This document shows, piece by piece, positions 5,486 through 5,494 of a stretch of DNA of 5,494 nt. This DNA is from Chloroflexota bacterium (lineage in GTDB: Bacteria > Chloroflexota > Anaerolineae > J102): contig PIVW01000400.1 in the NCBI GenBank assembly GCA_003353825.1, positions 1-5,494 on the forward strand. The letters run 5' to 3'. Position 1 is the stretch's first letter, and each line of letters starts with the position of its first letter. A program made the position numbers and the translations under genes. A model generated the notes under the pieces. The model had not been told where the DNA came from, did no database searches, and worked only from the letters and a program-made list of their open reading frames with translations.

Positions 5486-5494
5486 TTTTACCGA

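Overview
The window holds four protein-coding genes with housekeeping functions and one well-equipped divergent intergenic region. The + strand genes encode hydrophilic core subunits of respiratory complex I (NADH:quinone oxidoreductase): nuoB, a fused nuoCD, and a nuoI with an unusually long C-terminal tail. The - strand gene encodes an M20-family metallohydrolase. The wording of the NuoD and NuoI proteins (for example GVFRM after GPQHPSTHG, and NDLGAFFTPALY) and the G/T-rich octamer tandem repeats suggest a Chloroflexota bacterium of the Anaerolineae/Caldilineae type. That assignment rests on remembered family resemblance, without any alignment, and I hold it at about 0.6.

Layout: 1-85 is a tandem repeat of GTGGTCGT that ends in three 7-bp GTGGTCG copies. 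86-197 shows nothing I can support. 198-245 is a second, degenerate 8-bp tandem array that stops just short of the 3' end of the peptidase gene. 252-1556 (-) is the M20 metallohydrolase. 1557-1993 is a 437-bp divergent intergenic region containing two small overlapping hairpins, a long dyad (1685-1720) and a near-consensus sigma70-type promoter (1806-1834) pointing at nuoB. 1994-2632 is nuoB, 2635-4392 nuoCD and 4456-5376 nuoI, all on the + strand. They are followed by a 44-nt imperfect hairpin (5404-5447) and, at the very edge, a Shine-Dalgarno-like stretch that may belong to the next gene.

How the genes work together: NuoB, the NuoC and NuoD parts, and NuoI together form the connecting (Q) module. 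NuoI carries clusters N6a and N6b, NuoB carries N2, and NuoD supplies the quinone-pocket His and Tyr. The order B-CD-I lacks the E, F, G (NADH-oxidising) and H genes that lie between CD and I in the classical operon, and nuoA is not directly upstream. The complex I genes are therefore split or rearranged here, at least as far as the window shows. The M20 enzyme has no visible functional link to complex I.

I found no clear new biological system. The points most worth a second look are the NuoI tail, the paired octamer arrays that share a TGGTC core, the NuoC-NuoD fusion with its Trp/Pro-rich linker, and the dyad and promoter in the divergent intergenic region.
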